A stretch of 64,000 nucleotides of DNA, taken from Ctena decussata (lineage: Eukaryota; Mollusca; Bivalvia; Lucinida; Lucinidae). The notes below the pieces were generated by a model. It made no database searches and had not been told where the DNA came from. It saw only the letters and a program-made list of their open reading frames with translations. Where the stretch lies: contig OZ022509.1 of NCBI GenBank assembly GCA_963989385.1, positions 79,134,667 through 79,198,666 of the forward strand, written 5' to 3'. The stretch's first letter is position 1; every line of letters begins with the position of its first letter. The position numbers and the translations under genes are program-made. Shown here in pieces: positions 46,901 to 52,500 of the stretch.

Positions 46901-48772
46901 TTTAGAAGTATTGATACATTGCTTAACAATGAAGTTTTTCTACAGTTTTTGTGCGGATTATCTCCTAGTGCCGGTGACAGATTCTGGAAATACATCGCTG
47001 AAGAGGTGACAGAGAAGGATGAGAAAATTAATCAATATCGATTGGGAGCTGATTACTCGGTGAGATGCAATTTTCTATCAGGAGATTATAAGAACAGTGC
47101 GCAAGTCCGGAAATTCGGAGCTTTTCAGGACAGTGGGTTTAGCGAAGTCATGAAATTACAGACACTGGTATTGCTTTGTATCACAGAAGCTAGGAACGCT
47201 GACTTGGAGCAACACCAGCAGCTTTACTATTTCATTCCTGATATTGTTATACATGAATTCACTTGTTACAGCGAATATTTTACTCTGATAAACGGTTTGG
47301 TGGAGAAATTTGTGGCTGATATCAAATCTGTAACACTGGCTCGCATACTACCATTAGACATAGTTAAATCTATGAAGAAAATGCAATCAGCCATTAGTAT
47401 AAGACTAGAGGGAAAGGACTTTGAGAGACCGTCACTGCCTGTGTTGCAGTTTCCAGATCAGTTAAAGCAACTATCAGTGGAGCATGTGGACATAACTTCT
47501 GCAATAGAGTTCCCCGAGCACCTCACAACATTAACTGTTACCGACATTAAATCGTCACACAGTGACATAAAACAGTTGTTTTCATGTCTCAGTGTTTCTT
47601 TTACCTTGCAGTACTTACATCTTGAGATGCTGCGCTGTCGTGATCATAGTGACAGTTGTCTTCCAGAGCTGGATCTACAGAGACATTACTCGTTAAAGGA
47701 AGCGGAACTGCGATTTTTAAGTGCAGAAAGTGTGTTGCTGCCTGGTAAGGGGACAATTCCCTTACCTCTAACAAGATTGTTCGTTATTTATGTTAAACTG
47801 TCACACAGTGGCATAGAACAATTGTGTTCATGTCTCCGTATTTCTTCTAACTTACGGTACTTACGTCTTGAGTGGCTGTGCTGTAGTGATCATGGTGGCA
47901 GGTGTTGTCCTTCAGAGCTGGATCTACAGAGACATCATTCATTAGAGGAAGTGAAACTGGAGAAGTTACCTGGTGCGATTATGCTGCTGCCTGGTCAAGG
48001 AACAGTTACCTCACTGCTCACATTAACTGTTAGTGACATTAAACTGTCACACAGTGGCATAGAACAGTTGTGTTCATGTCTCCGTATTCATTCAACCTTA
48101 CGGTACTTACATCTTGAGGAGCTGTACTGTAGTGATCATGGTGAGAGTTGTTGTTTTCCTGAGCTGGATCTACAGAGACATCACTCGTTAGAGGAAGTGA
48201 CACTGAAGAGGTTATCTGTTGAGAGTATGCTGCTGCCTGGGCAAGGGACAATTCCCTTACTTCTCACAAAATTAGAGGTTATTTTCATTAAACTGTCACA
48301 TAGTAACATAGAACAGTTGTGTTCTAGGCTCCGTGTTTATTCTACCTTACGGTACTTACATCTTCTGAATCTGTACTGTAGAGATCATGGTGAGAGTTGT
48401 TGTTTTCCAGAGCTAGATCTACAGAGACATCACTCGCTAGAGACAGTGAGACTAGGGAAGTTATTTGTTGAGAGTGTGCTGCTGCCTGGTCAACTAGAGA
48501 TACAGCAGGCTGGTGATCTCAATGAAATACCGACATTAGACATAGCCATGTGGTTTGTTAATATGTCATCGCAAGGTTGGAGAAGCTGGCTAGATAGTCA
48601 CTCTCATCTACCATACAAACTGAAGGTGAGGCTGTCAGGTTGTAATATAGACATAGACCTCATGTCATATATCCGAGCCTGTTCTCACTTTACAGTTACA
48701 TATGATGATATTATTGATGGTGATACTTTTTTTTTATTTCGCGATAAATCAGGATCAGTAATGAACTTTTAA
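7201..48772 (+). CDS. HEPN-NACHT-LRR NOD-like receptor, five coding exons (gene-level entry)
   Basis: Join of 7201-7938, 10039-10200, 24842-25060, 36891-37143 and 45559-48772, roughly 1,530 residues. All junctions keep frame: phases 0, 0, 0 and 1. Seen directly: a duplicated Cys-rich module, a HEPN-like region with RNxxxH, two coiled-coil exons, Walker A, Walker B, an STSRPxR motif and four tandem leucine-rich blocks. NACHT-LRR proteins of this layout are cytosolic pattern receptors that oligomerise through the NACHT NTPase. HEPN domains with RNxxxH are often RNases. A role as an RNA-cleaving or RNA-sensing immune receptor is inference. One base appears to be missing between Walker A and Walker B (about 45899-45904), so the copy may be inactive. 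Bivalve annotations often name such genes DZIP3-like or NLRC-like. No expression evidence is available here. Confidence 0.85.
8165..8850 (+). repeat. Repeat family G, diverged head-to-tail dimer
   Basis: Two units of about 340-380 bp. Each has CTAATAAAGC, a CCTAGAGGA block, TTGTAAATTTCAAACACGC, TCGATT, CCCATTAATAATT, AGAAGGATC, and an end block ACGTTTTACGGTCGCCACA or similar. The same unit occurs as a much more uniform dimer at 22421-23162. There is no coding potential. Confidence 0.65.
9040..9420 (-). repeat. Dispersed repeat fragments (families H and I)
   Basis: The segment 9150-9200 on the minus strand matches the family H block around the CACCTATTTGGGAAAGAGC motif. The segment 9350-9400 (ACCGCCTTGGGACGGTCAGTA then ACTACTGGG) matches 33270-33310 and a shorter piece at 25210-25235. 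It ends in a run of G with one C (from about 9388). Confidence 0.45.
10039..10200 (+). CDS. Exon 2: HEPN catalytic-motif exon
   Basis: 54 codons, phase 0 to phase 0, bounded by TGTTACAG|GTC and AATGAG|GTAAAC. The exon has no need of a start codon and is easily missed. It encodes VRDTRNRILH near its start, which fits the HEPN RNxxxH motif: R251, N252 and H256 of the spliced protein. The second half (LLQDP, then DPAAQEAV) resembles the last helix of DZIP3-type HEPN domains. In HEPN RNases the Arg and His of Rx4H form a composite active site in a dimer, so an RNase role is plausible. It has not been shown for this branch. Splice borders and frame are clear. Confidence 0.85.
10201..11168 (+). other. 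Start of intron 2, unannotated
   Basis: Donor GTAAAC at 10201. I see no further repeat or exon before the 5-bp duplication that flanks the LTR element. Confidence 0.5.
11174..11396 (-). repeat. 3' LTR (element orientation)
   Basis: 223 bp. Compared with the other LTR it has two adjacent-region substitutions (CTACTACAGG versus CTACAGCAGG), lacks 8 bp near 11330 and carries 3 extra bases near the end. It is otherwise identical. Confidence 0.93.
11397..12113 (-). other. 3' untranslated part of the LTR element
   Basis: About 717 bp between the end of pol and the 3' LTR. It has no clear envelope gene. The piece 11564-11623 is nearly identical to 1551-1616 outside the element, in inverse orientation, apart from a 6-bp gap. 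Confidence 0.6.
12114..13474 (-). pseudogene. Gypsy pol, integrase and C-terminal tail (broken)
   Basis: The frame 13432-12368 carries an HHCC zinc finger (HQGH, then CKSC-x-x-C). It also has the D,D,E core: D in SADFYGPL, D in KTDNGPPW and E in SNAEAERFM. The catalytic residues are all present. The frame changes between 12368 and 12344, and a tail with RRSNRERRPPSYLKDY follows, a common Gypsy C-terminal motif. A TAG stop at 13472-13474 separates this part from RNase H. Confidence 0.9.
13475..13942 (-). pseudogene. Gypsy pol, RNase H (broken)
   Basis: The region encodes the usual RNase H path: VDASPVGLAAIL with the first catalytic Asp, then QTEKEALTIVWGCEHF with Glu, and SDCRPLEVVF with Asp. 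It is bounded by in-frame TAG stops at 13943-13945 and 13472-13474. The first replaces the position where Gypsy elements usually have the Trp of a WxWT motif. Confidence 0.88.
13946..14931 (-). pseudogene. Gypsy pol, reverse transcriptase (broken)
   Basis: RT motifs are visible: LCVDMRLPN, FSKSDLSSGYHQ and the catalytic ISDDII, in which SDD replaces the usual x-DD context but both Asp residues are kept. The thumb part follows (SFLGMTNYVSRFIP). An in-frame TAG is at 14171-14173. One frame change lies near 14620-14665 and another near 14985, between protease and RT. Confidence 0.9.
14932..15892 (-). pseudogene. Gypsy gag and protease (broken)
   Basis: Gag starts at ATG 15892. A TGA at 15668-15670 interrupts it after 74 codons, and the same frame then continues. 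It has two zinc knuckles: a C-x3-GG-x2-PH-x4-C form and CHACKKKNHFASVC. The aspartic protease motif MLVDTGSS lies at about 15110-15130. No frame change separates gag from protease, so this family probably makes a Gag-Pro fusion. Between 15893 and 16077 is a 185-bp leader. Confidence 0.88.
16078..16305 (-). repeat. 5' LTR (element orientation)
   Basis: 228 bp, TG...CA on the minus strand. It is about 99 percent identical to the other LTR apart from two short gaps. The primer-binding-site-like tract lies immediately downstream in element orientation (16077 downward). Confidence 0.93.
16824..17801 (+). mobile_element. Non-LTR retrotransposon fragment, RT C-terminal half
   Basis: Encodes QVMNGSTGEWFRTTVGVRQG with LSPTL, then RFADDI at about 17220 (the catalytic box), then the typical LINE tail LYACESWTFTAELKKR and MRCYRRLLKSSYKDHI. 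A piece of about 205 bp near 16940-17145 is foreign. Part of it (AATTTAGTG-GACAG, then TCTGTATTTAAC) resembles 9484-9525. A stop lies just after the ADD box. The clade is not determined; the 5' half is missing. It continues at 18077 after the SINE. Confidence 0.8.
17802..18076 (+). mobile_element. tRNA-derived SINE with target duplication
   Basis: 275 bp inserted in the LINE. The target duplication CCAYGTCTCAAG is present at 17790-17801 and 18077-18088 with one mismatch. The head (17803-17877) has a Pol III A box (TAGCGCAATCGG) and a perfect B box (GGTTCGAATCC). The acceptor arms GGCCGGG and TCTGGCC pair. The anticodon arm (CTGAC/GTCAG with a 6-nt loop TCGTAA) is not a proper tRNA loop. The body and tail recur at 1-66 and 62047-62255. 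Bivalve SINEs such as RUDI have this layout; identity to a named family is untested. Confidence 0.9.
18077..18232 (+). mobile_element. LINE 3' end, continued
   Basis: This encodes the end of the LINE frame (RRGRQKKRWEYNIKEWT, then a stop and SSTRAAENRT). It stops abruptly at AACAGAACAA, where tandem-core family E sequence begins. The same join recurs at 19511. Confidence 0.75.
18233..19941 (+). repeat. Tandem-core element family E, core units (about 187 bp)
   Basis: Units carry TCATATTTGGTATAC, GATGACGATGTGTTGTAT, GTGGGATTGCAAACCAGC, TGTCCAATTTTCTTTCTTTC and TTTTTCGTCAAAGATTTCT. At about 18695 a fresh 5' end is present: ACCCCCGCT, short loop, AGTGGGGGTATA, then a TCCG-rich tract (18730-18790). 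One E copy therefore sits in another. A second piece of LINE lies at 19204-19510. The element resumes at 24374 after two insertions. Confidence 0.75.
19204..19510 (+). mobile_element. Second copy of the LINE 3' end
   Basis: Nearly identical to 17647-17801 plus 18077-18232, but without the SINE. It also joins family E core sequence at the same base (after GAACAA). Encodes CYLRLLKSSYKYHI to KEWT. Confidence 0.85.
19942..21508 (+). mobile_element. Tandem-core element family D
   Basis: Starts ATACCCCCCGC with a hairpin (TACCCCCC...GGGGGGTA) and a TCCGTCCG tract. Then come about three core units of roughly 305 bp (TTTGCTCCAATTTGTTTCAA, GGATGCAGCATAAGAAAATA, AACTCCTCCTAGATGGTTTG), plus a decayed fourth. 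It ends with GCGGGGGGTAT, a hairpin AGTAAGC-CAT-GCTTACT and CTAG before TTT. It is inserted in a T-rich stretch of an E core unit. No coding sequence is present. Confidence 0.85.
21521..24373 (+). mobile_element. Tandem-core element family A, copy 1 (5' truncated)
   Basis: Lacks the terminal AGCTCACCTGAGC but keeps the GTCGTCCGTCGTC tract and many core units of about 150-175 bp (TTGAAATTTGGTATGTAGCATTGCC, TACCAAGTTTGTTCAAATG, TGGCCCCAGGGTCCAAAATG). The 3' end has GCTCAGGTGAGCGATT, an imperfect hairpin (AGGGACTCTTGGCCCT) and CTTG before TTTT. It sits in a family E core unit and carries a family G dimer. Confidence 0.85.
22421..23162 (+). repeat. Repeat family G, young head-to-tail dimer
   Basis: Two units of about 377 and 363 bp, with only about five differences seen by eye. 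Each starts near AAAATCTTAAA-TGTTCC and ends ACGTTTTACGGCCGCCACACGGC. It interrupts a family A core unit between CTTGAAATT and GGTATGGAGC. It shares its unit with the older dimer at 8165-8850. Confidence 0.85.
24374..24704 (+). repeat. Tandem-core family E, 3' end
   Basis: Continues the E core after family A copy 1 (TTTTGGTCAAAGATATC, TTCATATTTGGTGTACA). It ends AGCGGGGGTATAATC and GACAGTTCTAG before TT. AGCGGGGGT is the inverted copy of the ACCCCCGCT start at 18695. Confidence 0.8.
24842..25060 (+). CDS. Exon 3: coiled coil I
   Basis: 73 codons, phase 0 at both ends. The acceptor is ATCTTCTAG|GTG and the donor AAATG|GTTTGT. A TAG is in frame directly at the acceptor, so the exon cannot extend further 5' in this frame. 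The peptide is rich in E, K, D and Q, with hydrophobic residues in heptad spacing (VLKDLATEF, LGKDLDTKIHDL, LNRVETTV), and has no helix breakers. It probably links HEPN to NACHT and supports oligomer contacts. Its frame matches exons 2 and 4. Confidence 0.82.
25061..25560 (+). repeat. Intron 3 start: dispersed family I and a core-repeat remnant
   Basis: The part 25104-25240 matches 2511-2586 in reverse and has CAGCCTTGGAACGGTTAGCAG, shared with the ACCGCCTTGGGAC blocks at about 9350 and 33270. The part 25240-25560 has repeated pieces (AACTTGCATGGAT, GACCTTGACCC, TTTTTCAAGG) typical of a decayed tandem-core element with no ends left. Confidence 0.5.
26040..26250 (+). repeat. Dispersed repeat family J
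   Basis: Matches 63867-64000: ACTTTCAGTG, GGGCGTCCTAC, TTGGATAA or TCGGATAA, GGGCCTA or TGGCCTA, CTTGCA then GTAGG. The tail (GTTAAACGCCAGCAACCAATCAACC) resembles SINE tails, so J is probably a SINE. Confidence 0.6.
26655..28870 (-). mobile_element. Tandem-core element family A, copy 2
   Basis: Complete copy in reverse orientation. The 5' end at 28870 reads TTAGCTCACCTGAGCCATTTGCTC, as two short blocks, followed by a GTCG-rich tract. It has about 12 core units of about 150 bp with CTTGGTAGAGGAC, GCAATGCTACATACC and GGGGCCATTTTGGACCCTGGGGCCA. The 3' end near 26655 has GGTGAGCGATTCAGGGCCTCTCTC. There is no coding sequence. It lies in intron 3. Confidence 0.85.
29070..31355 (+). mobile_element. 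Tandem-core element family A, copy 3 (distinct core)
   Basis: Ends match family A (AGCTCACCTGAGCC; 3' GCGATTAAGGGCC, hairpin AGGGCC-TCAT-GGCCCT, CTTG before TTTTT). The core is different: units of about 320-460 bp with GGTCACATGACCAA, ATGGCCGCCATGCCCATATAT, CCAGTTGACCGATGGCCTTGA and GACCTTGGGTTGACCTTGACC. The steroid-receptor-like TCAAGGTCA occurs in several units (29576, 30327, 30773). It has a TCCGTCCGTCG tract near 29115. Confidence 0.88.
31356..32039. other. Intron 3, unannotated
   Basis: I see no exon or repeat shared with the rest of the window. Confidence 0.4.
32040..32270 (+). repeat. Dispersed repeat family H, forward copy
   Basis: The pair of 2586-2830, with the same block order starting at a TTTTGTTTTG tract. 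It is the better-preserved copy. Confidence 0.6.
32420..32870 (+). mobile_element. Decayed LINE 3' end
   Basis: Nucleotide similarity to 17400-17801 plus 18077-18232: GGTTCTCTCAAGG, CTTCGATCAGAGGCAAAACT, TTTATATTTCTGTGTGCCTGTTAA, AGAAAGATCCGAGCTGCCATTGG, GGTGGTTTGGCCACATTTCAAAG. Here the LINE continues past GATAACAGGACTGGGTGGAC, which shows that the joins to family E at 18233 and 19511 are not the native LINE 3' end. Many frame breaks. Confidence 0.8.
33060..33400 (+). repeat. Dispersed repeat family I, longest copy
   Basis: 33067-33180 matches 5981-6095. 33265-33310 matches the ACCGCCTTGGGAC block at about 9350. The family is probably one element of at least 300 bp with fragments across the window. 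Confidence 0.5.
33401..34710. other. Intron 3, unannotated
   Basis: No exon or known repeat recognised. The open stretch at 33471-33863 has no motif and no splice borders in a usable phase. Confidence 0.4.
34711..35092. repeat. 35-bp minisatellite, about 11 copies
   Basis: The unit is TAATAACTCCCGTTATCT, then TCAAGGGATTGATTGAT. Units differ by one to four bases. The ATTGATTGATTAAT part is itself a short direct repeat, which probably helped expansion. Confidence 0.93.
35252..36879 (+). mobile_element. Tandem-core element family B
   Basis: Starts ATGCTCCCCGAAGG, followed by a CCGTCCGTCC tract. Core units of about 150 bp carry GCTTGTCCGGAGCATATCTCTGAAA, ACTAAATGAAACTTCACAC, GATAGAGG-CAATGA and CCCTGTCACAAGTATTTAC. 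The 3' part has CCTTCGGGGAGCAT (36842-36855), the exact inverse of the start, then hairpin ATCGGT-TCC-ACCGAT and TTTCTTG before TTT. It ends 11 bp before exon 4. Confidence 0.9.
36891..37143 (+). CDS. Exon 4: coiled coil II
   Basis: 253 bp, phase 0 in and phase 1 out. The acceptor is TTTATTTTCAG and the donor GAAG|GTATAT. It encodes 84 residues with clear heptads (LEKRVHTLEQKV, LSTIVSTIKISL, IDQLKSRLNLVEETCLQI, MAADIEDLKDK). There are no prolines until near the end (TETPAI). The split codon G|AA with exon 5 gives Glu and keeps frame into the NACHT exon. The polypyrimidine tract upstream belongs partly to transposable element B. Confidence 0.85.
37234..38309 (+). mobile_element. Tandem-core element family C
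   Basis: Begins ATTGCACCTGCG, with a TCCGTTCGTTCGTCC tract. Core units of about 180 bp carry AGTGGGTGTCTTGTGAGC, TTTTGAAACTTCACAGATG, CCATGGTCTGTAGATGTGCATATT and AATTTTTGC. The end has CGCAGGTGC (inverse of the start), hairpin CCGC-TTTCC-GCGG and ATTTCTTG before TTT. It starts 90 bp into intron 4. Confidence 0.87.
38310..40315. other. Intron 4, unannotated
   Basis: No exon recognised. CAGCGATACAG occurs twice (about 38990-39050), as in a decayed tandem repeat. Otherwise AT-rich single-copy-looking DNA. Confidence 0.4.
40316..40715. repeat. Foldback element with GTAAACTACATT motifs
   Basis: Arms at about 40569-40613 and 40664-40708 are inverted copies of about 45 bp with few mismatches (TTTTTCTGA-GTTTAT-GA-GTGTAAACTACATTGGGTC). 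The loop holds a small hairpin (TGAACCC-CTTC-GGGTTTCA). A third GTAATGTAGTTTACATT piece lies near 40335. Probably a MITE. Borders are uncertain. Confidence 0.7.
40716..41840. other. Intron 4, unannotated
   Basis: No exon or repeat recognised. Confidence 0.4.
41845..44560. repeat. Degenerate core-repeat region with CCATGG palindromes
   Basis: Several unit types recur. A 180-bp direct duplication (about 42266 and 42445) has ATCTCGCAACA-CAAAGCTAGGATGC, split into short blocks, and GTTTTACAATGTTGCATTTT. The block TTAGCACT-TCCC-AAG-TCAGGCAG is at 41850 and 42785. A unit of about 165 bp starts GTTACCATGG-AAC (44172, 44336, 44508). Most units carry TACCATGGCAAC-like palindromes. No ends of an element are clear. 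Confidence 0.6.
44580..45020 (+). mobile_element. Tandem-core element family F (3' truncated)
   Basis: Starts with hairpin CCACGAAG-AAA-CTTCGGGTGG after a T run, then CCGTCCGTCAGTCCG. Core units of about 165 bp follow (GTGTCTCAGCGATAACTTA, AACTACTGAAGCAAAT, AAGGTGTGTCGCGCACAAGAC, CCAAGGCCAAGGCCAC). No terminal hairpin is seen downstream. Confidence 0.75.
45021..45558 (+). other. End of intron 4
   Basis: Mostly unannotated. 45225-45300 has an inverted pair around GTCGACCGAGC and GCTCGGTCGACAGC. The acceptor TTATTGACAG (AG 45557-45558) leads into exon 5. Confidence 0.6.
45559..48772 (+). CDS. Exon 5: NACHT NTPase and leucine-rich repeats, with a frame break
   Basis: Enters in phase 1, ends at TAA 48770-48772. 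A linker of about 90 residues is followed by Walker A GKAGAGKST (45852-45878). Walker B LVVVDGIDEW is at 46100-46129 and STSRPERIH, a NACHT sensor-type motif, starts near 46217. FCHKTFQEYLGALWLA (about 46829-46876) is the conserved end of the winged-helix part of NLR proteins. Four tandem leucine-rich blocks run from about 47517 to 48510. A 90-residue C-terminal piece follows. The frame carrying Walker A ends at 45950 and that carrying Walker B is one register off, so a base seems missing near 45899-45904. All other motifs are intact and the remaining frame is open for over 950 codons. Confidence 0.88.
45890..45910 (+). other. Apparent one-base deletion in the NACHT domain
   Basis: Family members usually read HLT, two residues, then WCN in this place. 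Here HLT is in one frame and WCNDE in the next, with TTATATGG between them. One missing base in that TA-rich stretch explains the switch. A tiny intron (GTAAAT at 45868 to CCACAG) fails on phase and would remove the Walker A lysine. Confidence 0.75.
47517..48510 (+). repeat. Four tandem 246-249-bp leucine-rich blocks
   Basis: The anchor TCACA-AGT falls at 47555, 47801, 48047 and 48296, giving units of 82, 82 and 83 residues. Each unit has SHSxIxQLCSCL, LRYLHLExLYC, ELDLQRHHSLEE and ESxLLPG. With three LxxLxL strands per unit this fits three leucine-rich repeats of about 27 residues. Repeats 2 to 4 are very similar at the DNA level. Confidence 0.9.
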
Positions 48773-49534
48773 GTCATGATATATCCACTCTTTTCTCACT
48801 GGATGGTGGTGTTTTCTGCTTCAGTTTCAGGACAACGATTTTTTTATTTGAAAATATCCGTTGTTTTGTCTGAGAGATACTTTACAACGTGTGCAAACAG
48901 TGAAGACTCAGATCAGCCTGCGCATCCGTGAAGTCTGATCAGAGTCTGCACTGTTAGCATAAACAATCTGTGAATCCTGGGTAACATGGAAATGAAACGT
49001 AAATCGGCTAACAAGCAGGCTTATTGTGAATATCTGCGGAAGGCCATTCGCTTAAGGTATATTTTTACTGGTCACCATTCAGTCGGATACGCAGGGTGAA
49101 AGGGTACACCTTTAGTGAAGCAACTTTACCATTTTCAAATTTATCTCTTTTTTCAAAAGGACCCACTCTTAAAGGAAAGAATATTTCCTTAAGAATAGAT
49201 CCCATTTTGAAAGGACTACTAAGGTCTTCGTAGAGGAAAGCAAAAGGAAGTAATAAAAGATGTCACCTTTATAACAAATGGTGGAAAAACAGTGACCTGT
49301 ACGCACACTCCGGTCTTAAAACAAAACAAAACCATGAATAACATAAACAAATGAAAAGGTCTGTCATCACATGAACGTTTTAACATAAGTGGAAATGAAA
49401 CGTGAACAATCTGAAAAGTGGGCTTATATCTTAATATTCTTGGTCTACAGGTCTATTTCCACGGGATGTCAATCATATTGTATTTGAAAAGAAAGATTTA
49501 AGAGGACCCTCAACATGTAAACTACATTGAGACA
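48773..49534 (+). other. 3' flank of the receptor gene
   Basis: Contains an AATAAA at 49252-49257 that could be the poly(A) signal, about 480 bp after the stop. No other feature is seen before the minisatellite. Confidence 0.4.
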
Positions 49535-52500
49535 GATGACATTGAAGCATGCTTAACATTATTGGAACCATATAGACAGTGCAGTGTATTTTACATGAGT
49601 GGAACCATGAAGAGATTTGAACATGTTTGGCATAGGTGGAACCATACAGACAGTGGAGCGTGTTTAACGTTAGTGGAACCATAGTGATAGTGGAGCGTGT
49701 TCAACATAATAGGAACCATACAGACAGTGGAGCGTGTTTATCATTAGTGGAACCATACAGACAGTGGATTATGATTAACAGAGGTGGAACCATACAGACA
49801 CTGGAGCGTGTTAAACATGAGTGGAAGCATACAGGCAGTGGAGCGTGTTTAACATAGGTGGAACCATACAGATAGTGGAGCTTGTTTAACGTTAATGGAA
49901 CCATAGTGATAATGGAACCAGTTTACCATAGGTAAACCATACAGAGAGTGGAACGTGTTTAACATTAGTGGAAGCATACAGACAGTGGAGCGTAGTTAAC
50001 ATTAGTGGAACCATACCGACAGTGGAGCGTAGTTAACGTTAGTGGAACCATACAGACAGTGGAGCGTAGTTAACGTTAGTGGAACCATACAGACAGTGGA
50101 GCGTGTTTAATGTTAGTGGAACCATACAGACAGTGGAGCGTGTTTAATGTTAGTGGATCCATAGTGATAGTGGAGCGTGTTTAATTTAGGTGGAACCATA
50201 CAAACAGTGAAGCGTATTTAACTTAGGTGGAACCATATATACAGTGGAGCCTGTTAACATTAGTAAGCCCATACAGACAGTGGAGCGTGTTAAACATAGG
50301 TGAAACCATAAAGACAGTGTAGCTTGTTATTAGTAGTGGAAGCATACAGACAGTGGAGCGTGTTTAACAATGGTGGAAGCATACAGACAGTGGAGTGTGT
50401 TAAACATAACTGGAGCCATACAGACAGTGGAGCGTGTTAAACATAGATTGAACCATACAGACAGTGGGGCGTAATGAACATTAGTGGAAGCATACTGACA
50501 GTGGAAGGTGTTTAACATAGGTGGAACCATACAGACAGTGGAACGTCTTTAACATAGGTGTAACCATAAAGACAGTGGAGTGTGATATACATAGGTGTAA
50601 CCATACAGACAGTGGAGTGTGTTTAACATTACTAAAATTAGACAAACAGCGGAGCGTATTTAACATTACTGGAACCATACAGACAGTGGAACGTGTTTAA
50701 CTTTAGTGAAACCATACAGACAGTGTAGTGTGTTTAACATTTGAGGAACCATACAGGCAGTGGAATGTGTTCAACATTAGTGGAATCGTGCAGATAGTGG
50801 AGCGTGTTAAACATTAGTGGAGCCATACTGCAAGTGGAGCGTGTTTGACACTAGTTGAACCATTAGGCAGTCGAGCATGTTTTACATAACTGGAACCAAA
50901 CAGGCAGTGGAGCGTGATTAACAATGGTGAAACCATACAGACAGTGGAGCGTGATTAACAATGGTGAAACCATACAGACAGTGGATGGTGTTTAACACAA
51001 GTGGAATCATACAGGCAGTAGAGCTTGTTTAACATTGGTGGAACCATACTGACAGTTGAGGGTGTTTAACATTGATGAAACGATTCAGAGAGTGGACTGT
51101 GTTTAATATAGGTGGAACATATAGACAGAGGAGCGTGTTTACCATTAGTGAAAAAAATATAGACTTTGCCATGAGTTTAACAGTACTGGAACTGTACGGA
51201 TAGTGCAGTATGTTTTTCATTATTTAAACCATAGTGACAGTAGAGCATGTTTAACGTTAGAGGGGCCATACTTACAACTGCGTGTAGATAAAATATGTGG
51301 AAACATATTGACAGTGAAGTGTGTTTAACATCAGTGGACCCATACAGACAGTGGAGCGTAATTAGCATTATTAGAACCATACAGACAGTGAAGCGTGTTA
51401 ACATTATTGGAACCAGAACAGTGGAGCGTGTTAAACATAAGTAAACGTTCACGGAAAGTGTAGCGTGTTTAACATTTGGAACCAAACTGGCAGTGTACCA
51501 TGTTTAACATAAGTGCTACCATACTGACAGATGATTGTGTTTATCATTACTGGAACCATCTTGACAGCGGAGCATGTTTAACGTTAGAGGAAACAGTTCA
51601 CCAGTGGAATTTGTATAACATGAGTACAAATATACTGACTGTCAAGCGTGTTTAATATTATTGGAACCATACTGACAGTGAAGCGTATTTAACATTTGTG
51701 GAACCATAATGACAGTGGAATTTTCTTTACATGATTGTAACCATACTGACACTCACCATATACACAACATTGCAATAAAGACAGAAAACAATGTTAAGTT
51801 ATGTTGGAACCATTCTGACAGTGGAGTGTGTTTAATATTAGAGTAATCATAATGACAGTGGAGCATGTCCAACATTATTGGAGCTTTTCTGACAGTGGGG
51901 CATGTTAAACATAAGTGGAACCAAGCTGAAAGAAGTATATGTTTAACATTAGCGGAAACATGCAGAAAGTGGGGCGTGTAATATATATGAGGAACCATAC
52001 TGACAGAGGAGCATGTTTAAACACACAAGTGGGGCCAAAGTGAGAATAAAGCATGTTAAACATTGGAGTAAGCATACTGACAAAACGTCTGTTTAACATA
52101 AGAGAACTTTATTAAAAGTGGAGTGATTTAAATAGTTATGACAAAATACCAACAATGGAGTGTCTTAAACATTGGAATCATACTGACAGTGGAGAGTGTT
52201 TAACATAATTGGAACCTTAATGACAGTCGTGCATATTCAACATAAGTGGAACCATACTGAAGGAATCATATTGACATTTGAGTATGTTTGACAGTAGTTG
52301 GCCATTAATAACAGTGAACCATGTTTAACATTAGTGGAACTAATAAGACAGTGAAGTGTCTTAAAATATATGGAACCATACTGACAGTTGCATGTTTCTA
52401 ACATTTGTAGAACCATATTGCCAGTGGAATGTGTTTAAAATCATTTGAACCATACAGACAGTTGAGCATTGTTGCCATCAGTGGAACCATACAGGCAGTG

